A stretch of 64,000 bases of DNA from Moraxellaceae bacterium (lineage in GTDB: Bacteria > Pseudomonadota > Gammaproteobacteria > Burkholderiales > Rhodocyclaceae), in NCBI GenBank assembly GCA_031119205.1, contig JAVHYF010000003.1:28672-92671 (forward strand). The letters are read 5' to 3'. Positions 28,321 to 36,510 of the stretch are shown here, piece after piece (position 1 is the first letter of the stretch; every line of letters begins with the position of its first letter). Under the pieces are notes generated by a model. It saw only the letters and a list, made by a program, of their open reading frames with translations. It did no database searches and was not told where the DNA came from. A program made the position numbers and the translations under genes.

Positions 28321-28740
28321 ATGCGATTCATGATGCTGATGATCCCTAAGGGCTACGAGAGCGCCGCGCCGGGCACCATGCCGGACGCCAAGGCTGTCGA
28401 AGCGATGATGCGGTACAACGAATCCCTGCAGAAGGCCGGCGTGCTGCTGGCGCTGGATGGCCTGCATCCGCCTTCCATGGGCGCGCGGGTCAGCTTCCAG
28501 GGCGGCAAGCCGAAGGTTACCGACGGGCCCTTTGCGGAAGCGAAGGAAGTGCTGGGCGGTTACTGGATGATCCAGGTGAAGTCGCGCGAGGAAGCCATCG
28601 AATGGGCCTCGCGCTGCCCGGCCGGCGACAACGAAGTCATCGAGATCCGACAGGTGCAGGAGATGGAGGACTTTCCGCCCGACGTGCAGAAGGCGGCGGA
28701 AGGCTTCGTGGAGATGCAGTCGAAGAACGGTCAGCGTTGA
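28321..28740 (+). CDS. DGPF/YCII-related protein 2
   Basis: A 139-residue YCII-related protein with VTDGPFAEAKEVLGGYWMIQ as the DGPF motif and a Met-rich N-terminus (MRFMMLMIP). ATG 28321 is preceded by AGAAGGAG. It heads the run DGPF2-SRPBCC-DGPF3-sigma, with short gaps that suggest one transcript from the promoter at 28224. Confidence 0.88.
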   Translation: MRFMMLMIPKGYESAAPGTMPDAKAVEAMMRYNESLQKAGVLLALDGLHPPSMGARVSFQGGKPKVTDGPFAEAKEVLGGYWMIQVKSREEAIEWASRCPAGDNEVIEIRQVQEMEDFPPDVQKAAEGFVEMQSKNGQR

Positions 28741-28775
28741 AACGCCGGAACCAACTACCCCACAAGGAGAACACC

Positions 28776-29201
28776 ATGGAACAGATCATTGTCGAGACCA
28801 CCGTCGCCGCGCCCATCGAAAAAGTGTGGGCGATCTACACCAGCCCCGAAGACATCAAGCAGTGGAACGCTGCGTCGGACGACTGGCACACCACCCGCGC
28901 CGAAGTGGACCTGCGCGAAGGCGGCCGTTTCTGCTCGCGCATGGAAGCGAAGGACGGCAGCTTCGGTTTCGACTTCGAAGGCACCTACACCAAGGTCGTC
29001 ACGCGTGAACTGATCGAGTACGCCTTCGGCGACCGTAGCGCCCAGGTGCGCTTCGCACCTGCCGGCAGCGGCGTGAAGGTGACGGTGAGCTTCGACCCGG
29101 AGAGCGAGAACCCGGTGGAGATGCAGCGGGATGGCTGGCAGGCCATCCTCGCGAACTTCAAGAAGCACGTGGAAGCGAAGCACGCTTCGACGAAACCCTG
29201 A
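28776..29201 (+). CDS. SRPBCC (AHSA1-like) domain protein
   Basis: A 141-residue START-like protein: IIVETTVAAPIEKVWAIYTS at the start and a C-terminal DGWQAILANFKKHVE helix, the activator-of-Hsp90-ATPase-1/polyketide-cyclase-like fold that binds hydrophobic ligands. Preceded by AAGGAG. It lies between two DGPF genes, and SRPBCC proteins are frequent partners in such sigma factor loci. Ligand unknown. Confidence 0.85.
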   Translation: MEQIIVETTVAAPIEKVWAIYTSPEDIKQWNAASDDWHTTRAEVDLREGGRFCSRMEAKDGSFGFDFEGTYTKVVTRELIEYAFGDRSAQVRFAPAGSGVKVTVSFDPESENPVEMQRDGWQAILANFKKHVEAKHASTKP

Positions 29202-29224
29202 GCATCGAGCCCGAGGAGCCCACC

Positions 29225-29653
29225 ATGAAATTCATGATCATCCGCAAGGCCGACGCGGACACCGAAGCCGGCAAGATGCCGTCGCAGGCACTCGCCACCG
29301 CGATGATGGACTACATGCAGGCGATGACCGACGCTGGTGTGCTGCGGGGTGGCGACGGCCTGAAGCCGAGCGCCACCGGCCTGCGCGTGAAGTTCAACGG
29401 CGGCAAGCCAGCGGTCATCGACGGTCCCTTCGCGGAAACCAAGGAGCTGATCGCCGGTTACACCATCATCGACGTCGCTTCCCGCGACGAGGCCGTGGCC
29501 TGGCTGAAGCGCTGGCCGGTGGAGGACGGCGACGGCGAGGTAGAACTGGAGTTGCGCGAGTTCTACAGCGTCGAAGACTTCGGCGACGCGTTCACGCCGG
29601 AAGCGCGCGAGAAGGAAGCCAATATGCGCGCACAGCAGGCGCTCGGTTCCTGA
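29225..29653 (+). CDS. DGPF/YCII-related protein 3
   Basis: A 142-residue third paralogue with VIDGPFAETKELIAGYTIID and MKFMIIRKADADTEAG at its start. It starts 23 bp after the SRPBCC gene behind GAGGAG and ends 28 bp before the sigma factor. The three paralogues differ enough to be old duplicates. Confidence 0.88.
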   Translation: MKFMIIRKADADTEAGKMPSQALATAMMDYMQAMTDAGVLRGGDGLKPSATGLRVKFNGGKPAVIDGPFAETKELIAGYTIIDVASRDEAVAWLKRWPVEDGDGEVELELREFYSVEDFGDAFTPEAREKEANMRAQQALGS

Positions 29654-29681
29654 GCACCACGGACTGCACGCTCCGCGCGCC

Positions 29682-31025
29682 ATGACCACGCCGATGAACC
29701 ACCCTTCCACCGCCGCCATCCACCGCAGCATCGAAGCGGTGTGGCGCATCGAGTCGGCGAAGATCATCGGCGCACTGGCGCGCATGCTGCGTGATGTCGG
29801 CCTCGCTGAAGAAATGGCGCAGGACGCGCTGGTGACGGCTATGGAAAAGTGGCCGGAATCCGGCGTGCCCGACAATCCGGCGGCCTGGTTGATGACCGCG
29901 GCGAAACACCGCGCGCTGGACTGGCTGCGGCGCGGCGAGATGCTGGACCGCACGCATGAAGCACTCGGCCACGAGACCGACCTGCATCATCACGTGGCGA
30001 GTGCGGAGCTGTCGGACGCGGTGGACGCGGCCATCGACGCCGACTGGGCAGCGAAGCGGGGCGAGGAAGAAGTCGCCGACAACCTGTTGCGGCTGATCTT
30101 CACCGCCTGCCACCCGGTGCTGTCGTCCGAGGCACGCGTGGCGCTCACCCTGCGCCTGCTCGGTGGCCTGTCCACCGACGAGATCGCACGCGCCTTCCTG
30201 CTGCCGGAGGCGACGATCGCGCAACGCATCGTGCGCGCCAAGCGCACGCTCAGCGAAGCCCGCGTGCCCTTCGAGGTGCCGCGTGGTGTGGAGCTGGCCG
30301 AGCGCATGGCCTCGGTGCTGGCGGTGGTGTACCTGATCTACAACGAGGGCTATGCCGCCACCGCCGGTGACGACTGGATGCGCCCCGCGCTGTGCGAGGA
30401 AGCCCTGCGCCTGGGCCGGATCCTCGCCGAGCTGGCGCCACAGGAGCCGGAGGTGCACGGCCTCGTCGGGCTGATGGAAATCCAGGCCTCGCGTGCGCGT
30501 GCCCGCGTCGGCCCGCAGGGCCAGCCCATCCTGCTGCTGGACCAGAACCGCGCACGCTGGGACCAGTTGCTGATCCGTCGTGGCCTCGCTGCGCTGGAAC
30601 GTGCTGCCGCGCTGGGCGCCCTCGGTCCCTACGGCCTGCAGGCGGCCATCGCTGCCTGTCACGCACGTGCGACGACAGCGGCGGAGACGGACTGGGTGCG
30701 CATCGCCGCGCTGTACGACGCACTGGCGCAGCTCAACCCTTCGCCGGTCGTCGAGCTCAACCGCGCGGTGGCGGTGAGCATGGCTTACGGGCCGGCGGCG
30801 GGGCTGGAGGTGGTGGACACGCTGCTCGTTGAGCCCTCGCTCAAGGCCTACCACCTGCTGCCCAGCGTGCGCGGCGACTTCCTCGCCAAGCTGGGCCGTC
30901 TCGCGGAGGCGGAAGCCGAGTTCCGCCGTGCTGCCGCGATGACCCGCAACCAGCGCGAGCTTGACCTGCTGCTGGAACGTGCGGACAGCTGCGCACGCCT
31001 GGTAGTACCGCCGCTGGCGCCGTAG
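29682..31025 (+). CDS. ECF42-type sigma factor with C-terminal extension
   Basis: A 447-residue extracytoplasmic-function sigma factor. Region 2 shows GLAEEMAQDALVTAMEKW and NPAAWLMTAAKHRALDWLRR. Region 4 shows LRLLGGLSTDEIARAFLLPE and TIAQRIVRAKRTL. It then extends by about 220 residues (DUF6596/TPR-like: YLIYNEGYAA, HGLVGLMEIQASRA, YHLLPSVRGDFLAKLGR), the mark of group ECF42. No anti-sigma factor is encoded nearby, consistent with this group, in which the C-terminal extension is thought to control activity. It likely drives the two TGTCGA promoters upstream. Confidence 0.9.
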   Translation: MTTPMNHPSTAAIHRSIEAVWRIESAKIIGALARMLRDVGLAEEMAQDALVTAMEKWPESGVPDNPAAWLMTAAKHRALDWLRRGEMLDRTHEALGHETDLHHHVASAELSDAVDAAIDADWAAKRGEEEVADNLLRLIFTACHPVLSSEARVALTLRLLGGLSTDEIARAFLLPEATIAQRIVRAKRTLSEARVPFEVPRGVELAERMASVLAVVYLIYNEGYAATAGDDWMRPALCEEALRLGRILAELAPQEPEVHGLVGLMEIQASRARARVGPQGQPILLLDQNRARWDQLLIRRGLAALERAAALGALGPYGLQAAIAACHARATTAAETDWVRIAALYDALAQLNPSPVVELNRAVAVSMAYGPAAGLEVVDTLLVEPSLKAYHLLPSVRGDFLAKLGRLAEAEAEFRRAAAMTRNQRELDLLLERADSCARLVVPPLAP

Positions 31026-31257
31026 TCCAGCGACTCGGCCAGGCTGTCGTCGCGACCCGACGCAGCGCCGGAGCAATGGTGGGCATGACATCCGGCTACA
31101 CAGGTTTTTACTGTTCGGTTGGCGCGCTTCATGTGCCTCGTCGCACCGGACTGTTAAAGTCGGTGGCCTGTGTGCAGTCAGCCAGACATTCCGCAAACCG
31201 GTTTGCTTCAAAGGTTTTCCGCACGTCCGCATCGACCGCCGATTTGCCAGTATCAGC

Positions 31258-32214
31258 ATGACTTCGCAGCCGTCCTCCCCGCTTCCCTCCTCCGTCGAAC
31301 AGAACCCCGATTACAAGACGCTCCTCGAATCCACCAGGGCCATTCCGTGGAAGATCGACTGGGCGACGATGCAGTTCGCATACATCGGCCCGCAGATCGA
31401 ACCCCTGCTGGGGTGGACGACCGAGAGCTGGATCAGCGCGCAGGACTGGGCGGCGCGCATCCATGAGGAAGACCGCGAGCGGGTGGTCAACTTCTGCATC
31501 GGCCAGTCGAAGCAGGGCGTGGACCACGAGGCGGACTACCGCGCGCTGACAGCGGACGGCCGCTACGTGTGGATCCGCGACGTGGTGCATGTGCTGCGCA
31601 ATGCGGCCGGCGAAACCGAGGCGCTCATCGGTTTCATGTTCGACATCAGCGAGCGCAAGAAGACCGAGGAAGCCTTGGTCGCGCTGCAGCGCCGGCTGGA
31701 GGAATACTCGTTCAAGGATGGCCTCACCGGCGTGGCCAACCGCCGCATGTTCGACACCGTGCTGGCGCGCGAGTGGAGCCAGGCTCAGCGCAGCCAGCAG
31801 CCCCTGTCGCTGATCCTGCTCGATATCGATTTCTTCAAGCAGTACAACGACCACTACGGCCATGTGCAGGGCGACGAATGTCTCAAGCAGGTGGCCACTG
31901 CGCTGACCGGTGCAGCGGTGCGCCCGCGTGACTTCCTGGCCCGCTTCGGTGGCGAGGAGTTCGTCTTCGTGCTGCCGGAAACCGACAAGGCCGGCGCGCG
32001 CCGGATCGCCGAGCGCTGCCGCGCCGTGATCCAGCAGCAGCAGATCGTGCACGCCAGATCGACGGTCGGCCCTTTCCTCACCATCAGCCTGGGTGTCGGC
32101 ACCGTGGTGCCGGCGCAGGCCGACCGGGCGGTGGACTTCGTGGCCCGCGTCGACCAGTGGCTGTACCGCGCCAAGCAGGGCGGCCGCGACCGCATCGCCA
32201 GCGGCGAAGGCTGA
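31258..32214 (+). CDS. PAS-GGDEF diguanylate cyclase
   Basis: A 318-residue cytoplasmic protein with a PAS_3-type sensor domain (about 25-140, ending IGFMFDISERKK), a short coiled linker and a GGDEF domain with an intact active site GGEEF (231-235). RPRD five residues before it is an RxxD product-inhibition site. It should make cyclic di-GMP. No membrane segment. A 14-bp perfect palindrome GCAAACCGGTTTGC (31193-31206) lies 51 bp upstream of the ATG and may be an operator. Confidence 0.9.
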   Translation: MTSQPSSPLPSSVEQNPDYKTLLESTRAIPWKIDWATMQFAYIGPQIEPLLGWTTESWISAQDWAARIHEEDRERVVNFCIGQSKQGVDHEADYRALTADGRYVWIRDVVHVLRNAAGETEALIGFMFDISERKKTEEALVALQRRLEEYSFKDGLTGVANRRMFDTVLAREWSQAQRSQQPLSLILLDIDFFKQYNDHYGHVQGDECLKQVATALTGAAVRPRDFLARFGGEEFVFVLPETDKAGARRIAERCRAVIQQQQIVHARSTVGPFLTISLGVGTVVPAQADRAVDFVARVDQWLYRAKQGGRDRIASGEG

Positions 32215-32250
32215 GGCCGTGGCCCCGCGCTTCGCCGTGTGTGGCCTCGC

Positions 32251-32718
32251 TCAGGCCGGCACCGGGTTGCGCATGCCGACGCTGATGCGATTCCAGGCGT
32301 TCATGTTGGCGATAGCCATCGTCACCTCCACCGCTTCCTGATCGGAGAAGTGCTCGCGCAGCGTGGCGAAGACGGCGTCCTGGTCGGCCTCGCGTTGCGG
32401 GTGCGGCGGCAGGGTCAGCGCCTCGGCCCAGCCCAATGCGGCGCGCTCGCGCGGCGAGAAGAACGGCGCTTCCTGCCAGGCGGCCACCATGTTGAGCTTG
32501 CGGGCGTCCTCGCCGCTCTTGATCAGCGCGCTCCAGTGCATGTCCAGGCAGAAGGCGCAGCCGTTGAGCTGCGACACGCGCAGGAAAATGAGTTCGGCCA
32601 GGGCCGGGCCGATGCTGCTTTCCTTGATGCGGCCGCTGAAGTCGATCAGCGCCTGGATGGGCTTGCCGCCGAGCTTGTAGAAGGGCAGGCGGGGTTGGTT
32701 GCTGTCATGCGTGCTCAT
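32251..32718 (-). CDS. AhpD-like carboxymuconolactone decarboxylase family protein
   Basis: A 155-residue protein with the AhpD-type redox motif NGCAFCLDMHWS (CxxC plus His) and a C-terminal MAIANMNAWNRISVGM helix, giving an alkylhydroperoxidase-like fold. ATG 32718 is preceded by GAGGA; the longer open frame upstream to 32916 is low-complexity and rejected. Convergent with the GGDEF gene. Likely a peroxide- or stress-related thiol protein. Confidence 0.85.
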   Translation of the reverse strand: MSTHDSNQPRLPFYKLGGKPIQALIDFSGRIKESSIGPALAELIFLRVSQLNGCAFCLDMHWSALIKSGEDARKLNMVAAWQEAPFFSPRERAALGWAEALTLPPHPQREADQDAVFATLREHFSDQEAVEVTMAIANMNAWNRISVGMRNPVPA

Positions 32719-32843
32719 GGTGGTCCTCGTGTCGTCGTGGTTTGAAGGGGTGTGTGCCGATACCGATTCGGTACTCACATCAGCAAGACGACCGGGCCCC
32801 GGCGTTTGTGACGACCGTCCGGAAAAATGTGGTGGTGAACGCA

Positions 32844-32877
32844 AACGGGCCGCAGGGGAATGTCCCTGCGGCCCGTT
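32844..32877. terminator. Perfect 14-bp stem-loop between the MscS and AhpD-like genes
   Basis: Arms 32844-32857 and 32864-32877 pair without mismatch around a 6-base loop; the stem includes GGGCCGCAGGG. On the minus strand the stem ends in CCGTT. It lies 140 bp past the MscS stop and about 125 bp ahead of the AhpD-like start, so it probably stops MscS transcription. Confidence 0.6.
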
Positions 32878-33016
32878 GCCGGTGTGATCGTTGAGCGGCG
32901 TTATGCCGGCAGCCACGTGGGCATCGCCGCCTTCGCCAACCGCCGGCCGCCGCTCAGTGCCGGTTTACGGCCCGCGATGGCTGTGGCTTGAATGCCCGGA
33001 TGTACCGGGCCCGGAC

Positions 33017-33841
33017 TCAGGCCGGCTGGCGCAGTACCTGGTGCGGTGCCGGGATCGGCCAAGCGTTGGCACCGCCCACCTCTGCAATCGCCTTGTTGGT
33101 GTCGAAGAACACCTGCCAGTAATCGTTGTTGTGGCAGTACGGGCGCACCGCCAGCTTGGTGCCGGCGGCGTTGAATTCCAGGATCTCCACGTCCGGAGCC
33201 GGGCTGGCGATGACGTTGGGAATCTGCGCGACACGCGCCTTCAGTGCGGCGATGGCGGCCAGCGGATCGACGCTGTGGGCCAGTTGCGCGGTCAGCTCGA
33301 CGCGGCGGAAGGCGTTGGTGCTGTAGTTGACGATGTTGTCGGCGAACAGCTTGTTGTTGCCCACCACCGTGCGCACGTTGTCCGCCTGGTCGATGACGCT
33401 GGCGAACATGCCGATCTCGCGCACCGTGCCGGTGATGCCGGCGGCGGTGATGAAATCGCCCACCTTGATCGGCCGCAGCAGGATCAGGAAGATGCCGGCC
33501 GCGAAGTTGGCCAGCAGGCCCGACCAGGCCATGCCGATGGCTACGCCGGCCGCCGCGATGAGCGCCGCGAAGGAGGCCGTCTCCACGCCGAACAGGCTGA
33601 GGATGGCGATCACCAGCAACACGCGCAGCATGATGCCGATAGCGGATTCCAGATATTCGATCAGGGTCGAGTCCAGCCCGCGTGCGTCCATGCCACGCCG
33701 TGACAATGCCTTGACCGACTTGATGACCCAGCCGCCGACGATCCACAGGACGACGGCGCCGAGAATCCTCCACGCGAAGGGAATCACCGTCGCGGCGATG
33801 ATCGTGTTGATGCTGGCGGCACTGAAGTCGAACGCGTCCAT
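33017..33841 (-). CDS. Small-conductance mechanosensitive channel (MscS family)
   Basis: A 274-residue channel protein. Three N-terminal membrane segments, with the pore helix GVAIGMAWSGLLANFAAGIF and then LILLRPIKVGDFI, are diagnostic of MscS. The cytoplasmic beta and alpha-beta domains follow. ATG 33841 has a GGGAGG site. It opens under membrane tension to relieve hypo-osmotic stress. Length equals that of the basic MscS form. Confidence 0.93.
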   Translation of the reverse strand: MDAFDFSAASINTIIAATVIPFAWRILGAVVLWIVGGWVIKSVKALSRRGMDARGLDSTLIEYLESAIGIMLRVLLVIAILSLFGVETASFAALIAAAGVAIGMAWSGLLANFAAGIFLILLRPIKVGDFITAAGITGTVREIGMFASVIDQADNVRTVVGNNKLFADNIVNYSTNAFRRVELTAQLAHSVDPLAAIAALKARVAQIPNVIASPAPDVEILEFNAAGTKLAVRPYCHNNDYWQVFFDTNKAIAEVGGANAWPIPAPHQVLRQPA

Positions 33842-33920
33842 CTGAACCTCCCCCGGTTGTCTGATTGCAGGAAAACGCATGCGATGTGCATGGGCGATTT
33901 CCATTATCGGACAGCGCAGG

Positions 33921-34409
33921 TCAGTTTGCCGATGTATCTTCGGGCGTGATGGCAGCGACCAGCTTTTCCGGCGTCAGGATGGTGAAGCGGTCGCGCAGCG
34001 GCGCCTTGCGGGCCATGCCCAGCACCAGGCGATCGCGGGTCACCAGTACATCGGCCTCTGCGTCCCAGGCCAGGACGATGAACTTCTGGTCGTCGCGGTC
34101 GCGACAGCGCGGCAGGGTAGCGGCGAAGGCCTCGTCCTCCGGCGTGGCGTCCGGCCAGCACTGCGCGCGCGCTGTGTAGTCGGCCAGCAGCAACTGGCGG
34201 TCCGCTGCCTCGATGCCGAACTGCGAATAGGCCAGCACGCGGCGGAACTCGTCCAGGCAGTCGGCCCGCGTCACGGCCAGCGCGCGGTCCTGGTCCAGCC
34301 AGGCTTTCAGCACGGCCAGCTTGGGGTCGCGAAAGTGCCACAAGGCCATCACCACGTTGGTGTCCAGCACCCAGCGGCGCGGGCGCATGTCCGGTGCGGG
34401 CGTGCTCAT
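33921..34409 (-). CDS. PIN-domain protein (putative toxin, PIN_3 type)
   Basis: A 162-residue protein with PIN acidic residues: RWVLDTNVVMALW (first Asp), CLDEFRRVLA (Glu), RCRDRDDQKFIVLAW (Asp cluster) and ADVLVTRDRLVLGM. It resembles the 'putative toxin-antitoxin toxin, PIN family'. Its ATG overlaps the stop of the metal-sensor gene by 4 bp (ATGA), so it is translationally coupled to a transcriptional regulator rather than to a recognised antitoxin. It could be a housekeeping RNase. Confidence 0.82.
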   Translation of the reverse strand: MSTPAPDMRPRRWVLDTNVVMALWHFRDPKLAVLKAWLDQDRALAVTRADCLDEFRRVLAYSQFGIEAADRQLLLADYTARAQCWPDATPEDEAFAATLPRCRDRDDQKFIVLAWDAEADVLVTRDRLVLGMARKAPLRDRFTILTPEKLVAAITPEDTSAN

Positions 34410-34678
34410 CGCAGGTAGGACTTCAGGACCGACAGTAGCTGCTCGACGTCCGCCTCGCGCTCGGCCTGCGGTACGTCCTCGCGTCCCAGGTGCTCGCGCA
34501 CATGGCCGTCGATCACCTCGCTCATCAAGCCGGTGACCGCGCCCCGCACGGCGGCGATCTGCTGCAGCACCGCGCCGCATTCGGCACCGTCGTTCAGCGC
34601 GTTCTCCAGCGCCAAAACCTGCCCTTGGATACGTCGTACCCGGGTCAGCAGCTTCTTGTTACCCACCGTGTGCGGCAT
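34406..34678 (-). CDS. RcnR/DmeR-like metal-sensing repressor (CsoR/FrmR family)
   Basis: A 90-residue all-helical repressor, MPHTVGNKKLLTRVRRIQGQ at its start. The metal fingerprint fits RcnR rather than FrmR: His3, Cys34, His59 and His63, corresponding to H3/C35/H60/H64 of E. coli RcnR (Ni/Co sensor). It is divergent from the dmeF-like exporter, with the operator between them. Binding of Ni2+ or Co2+ would release the operator and induce efflux. Confidence 0.9.
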   Translation of the reverse strand: MPHTVGNKKLLTRVRRIQGQVLALENALNDGAECGAVLQQIAAVRGAVTGLMSEVIDGHVREHLGREDVPQAEREADVEQLLSVLKSYLR

Positions 34679-34698
34679 GGCTCTCGTTCCGGAATCAC

Positions 34699-34719
34699 AT
34701 ATACTAGGGGGGAGTATAT
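34699..34719. promoter_or_regulatory. RcnR-type operator between dmeR-like and dmeF-like genes
   Basis: ATATACT (34699-34705), A, six G residues (34707-34712), then AGTATAT (34713-34719). The core TACT-N-G6-AGTA closely follows the TACT-G6-N-AGTA operator type of RcnR proteins, with the extra base on the other side of the G-run. It overlaps the expected promoters of both divergent genes. Confidence 0.8.
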
Positions 34720-34735
34720 ACACAGGGAGCGCGGC

Positions 34736-35827
34736 ATGGCCGGCGACCACGGACATTCCCATCACCATCACGGCTGTGACCACAGCCACGAGCACGAGAC
34801 GCGGCCCGTGCCGGTGACGGGCAGCGATCACCATTGTGGCAACCCCGGCTTCGACCAGGGCAATCCGCTGGCCGAGCGCAACACGCGGCGGGCGGTGCTG
34901 CTCACCGCGGTGATGATGGTCGCCGAGATTGCCGGCGGCTGGTACTACGGTTCCATGGCCCTGCTGGCCGACGGCTGGCACATGGGCACGCACGCGCTGG
35001 CGCTGGGTATCAGCGTGCTGGCCTACCACTTCGCACGGCGCTTCGCCGGCGACGCACGCTTTGCCTTCGGCACCTGGAAGATCGAAATCCTCGGTGGCTA
35101 CACCAGCGCGCTGATGCTGGCCGTGGTTGCGGTCGCGATGGTGGTGGAATCGGTGGCGCGCCTCATCTCGCCCACCGCCATCCACTACGACCAGGCCATC
35201 CTGATCGCCTTGATTGGTCTCGCGGTGAACCTGCTGTGCGCCTGGTGGCTGCACGGCAGTGGTGGTCATCATCACGACCATGATCACGGACATTCGCATG
35301 GACACACGCACGACGACGACCACCACCACAGCCACGGTGAAGACCTCAACCTGCGTGCCGCTTACGTGCACGTCGTGACCGACGCCGCCACCTCGGTGCT
35401 GGCTATCGTCGCCCTGCTCGCTGGCAAGTTCTGGGGCGCCGACTGGCTGGACCCGGTGATGGGCATCGTCGGTGGCGTGCTGGTCGCCATCTGGGCGGTG
35501 GGCCTGCTGCGCGACACCGGCCGCGTGCTGCTGGACGCCGAGATGGACGACCCGGTGGTGGCGCGCATCCGTCAGACCGTGCAGCAGAACAGCGACGGTG
35601 CGACTATCGCCGACCTCCACGCCTGGCGCGTCGGCCGCGGTGCTTATGCCTGCATCGTCAGCGTGGAGAGCAAGGTGTCGCTGTCAGGCGATGCGCTGCG
35701 TGCGGCCTTGCTGACGCTACCGGAAGTGGTGCATGTGACGGTGGAGGTGCGTACCGGTGCCTGGCGGCCGGTCGCTGCAAGCACTGCCACCGGCGCCTAT
35801 CGAAGCGCTGTGCGCGCAGGCCGATGA
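34736..35827 (+). CDS. dmeF: Cation diffusion facilitator, DmeF-like
   Basis: A 363-residue CDF exporter. The His-rich N-terminus (HGHSHHHHGCDHSHEHE) and a central His-rich loop (about 177-205) are typical of DmeF. Six membrane helices include the transport site in LLADGWHMGTHALAL and HVVTDAATSVLA (the HxxxD pairs of CDF proteins). It exports Co2+/Ni2+ using the proton gradient. The start follows GGGAG and the operator just upstream. The frame opens further upstream, but inside the divergent regulator. Confidence 0.92.
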   Translation: MAGDHGHSHHHHGCDHSHEHETRPVPVTGSDHHCGNPGFDQGNPLAERNTRRAVLLTAVMMVAEIAGGWYYGSMALLADGWHMGTHALALGISVLAYHFARRFAGDARFAFGTWKIEILGGYTSALMLAVVAVAMVVESVARLISPTAIHYDQAILIALIGLAVNLLCAWWLHGSGGHHHDHDHGHSHGHTHDDDHHHSHGEDLNLRAAYVHVVTDAATSVLAIVALLAGKFWGADWLDPVMGIVGGVLVAIWAVGLLRDTGRVLLDAEMDDPVVARIRQTVQQNSDGATIADLHAWRVGRGAYACIVSVESKVSLSGDALRAALLTLPEVVHVTVEVRTGAWRPVAASTATGAYRSAVRAGR

Positions 35828-35867
35828 ACCCTGTCGCGGCTGGCGACCGACTTGTGGAGGAACGGAC

Positions 35868-36497
35868 ATGAAACTGTTGCTTGTCGGTGCGACCGGCCTC
35901 GTCGGCAGCTACGTGCTGCAGCAGGCCTTGCAGGACCCGCGTGTCGATGAAGTCGTCGCTCCTGCAAGGCGGGCCTTGCCCGCACAGCCAGGCTTGCTGG
36001 CGCCCGTCATCGACTTCGACCACCTGCCGGAAGACGCTGACTGGTGGAAGGTCGATGCCGTCATCTGCACCCTGGGTACGACGATCCGCACCGCGGGATC
36101 GCAGGCTGCATTCAGGCGTGTCGACCATGACTACCCGCTGGCCGTCGCCCGCATCGCACATCGTCATGGGGTGCGGACATTCGCGCTGAACTCCGCGAAG
36201 GGCGCCGATGCGTCCTCGCGCATTTTCTACTCCCGCGTGAAAGGCGAACTGGAACGCGAACTCGCCGGGGTCGGTTTCGACTCGCTTACCTACGTGCGGC
36301 CGGGCCTCATCGGCGGCCCTCGCCAGGAGCGGCGCACCGGGGAGTCGGTCGCCACGCTGCTGCTCACGGCGATCGGCCCGGTGTTGCCGCGAAGCTGGCG
36401 CATCAATCCGGCCGAACGGATTGCCGAAGCGCTCATCGACGCTGCGCTGCGACCACGGTCCGGCATCCATGTCGTGAGCGCCGACCAGCTCAACTGA
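35868..36497 (+). CDS. NAD(P)-binding Rossmann-fold oxidoreductase (atypical SDR)
   Basis: A 209-residue protein with GATGLVGSYVLQQAL as the nucleotide-binding loop and the atypical-SDR core AVICTLGTTIRTAGSQAAFR, FALNSAKGADASSRIFYSRVKGELE and YVRPGLIGGPR. The family includes nucleoside-diphosphate-sugar epimerase-like and HTATIP2/TIP30-like proteins. It starts 40 bp after dmeF on the same strand. No specific substrate can be assigned. Confidence 0.8.
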   Translation: MKLLLVGATGLVGSYVLQQALQDPRVDEVVAPARRALPAQPGLLAPVIDFDHLPEDADWWKVDAVICTLGTTIRTAGSQAAFRRVDHDYPLAVARIAHRHGVRTFALNSAKGADASSRIFYSRVKGELERELAGVGFDSLTYVRPGLIGGPRQERRTGESVATLLLTAIGPVLPRSWRINPAERIAEALIDAALRPRSGIHVVSADQLN

Positions 36498-36510
36498 GCT
36501 GGTGGCAGGC

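Noticed and set aside
31193-31206. Perfect palindrome GCAAACCGGTTTGC before the GGDEF gene as an att or transcription factor site
   Set aside because: A single 14-bp palindrome with no second copy or known consensus; mentioned only in the gene entry.
35263-35340. His-codon-rich CAC/CAT stretch in dmeF as a CRISPR-like or satellite repeat
   Set aside because: It is coding low complexity for the metal-binding His-rich loop, without repeat-spacer structure.
35824-35871. 15-codon ORF linking dmeF and the SDR gene by ATGA overlaps on both sides
   Set aside because: Neat arrangement, but too short to test by sequence and likely chance.
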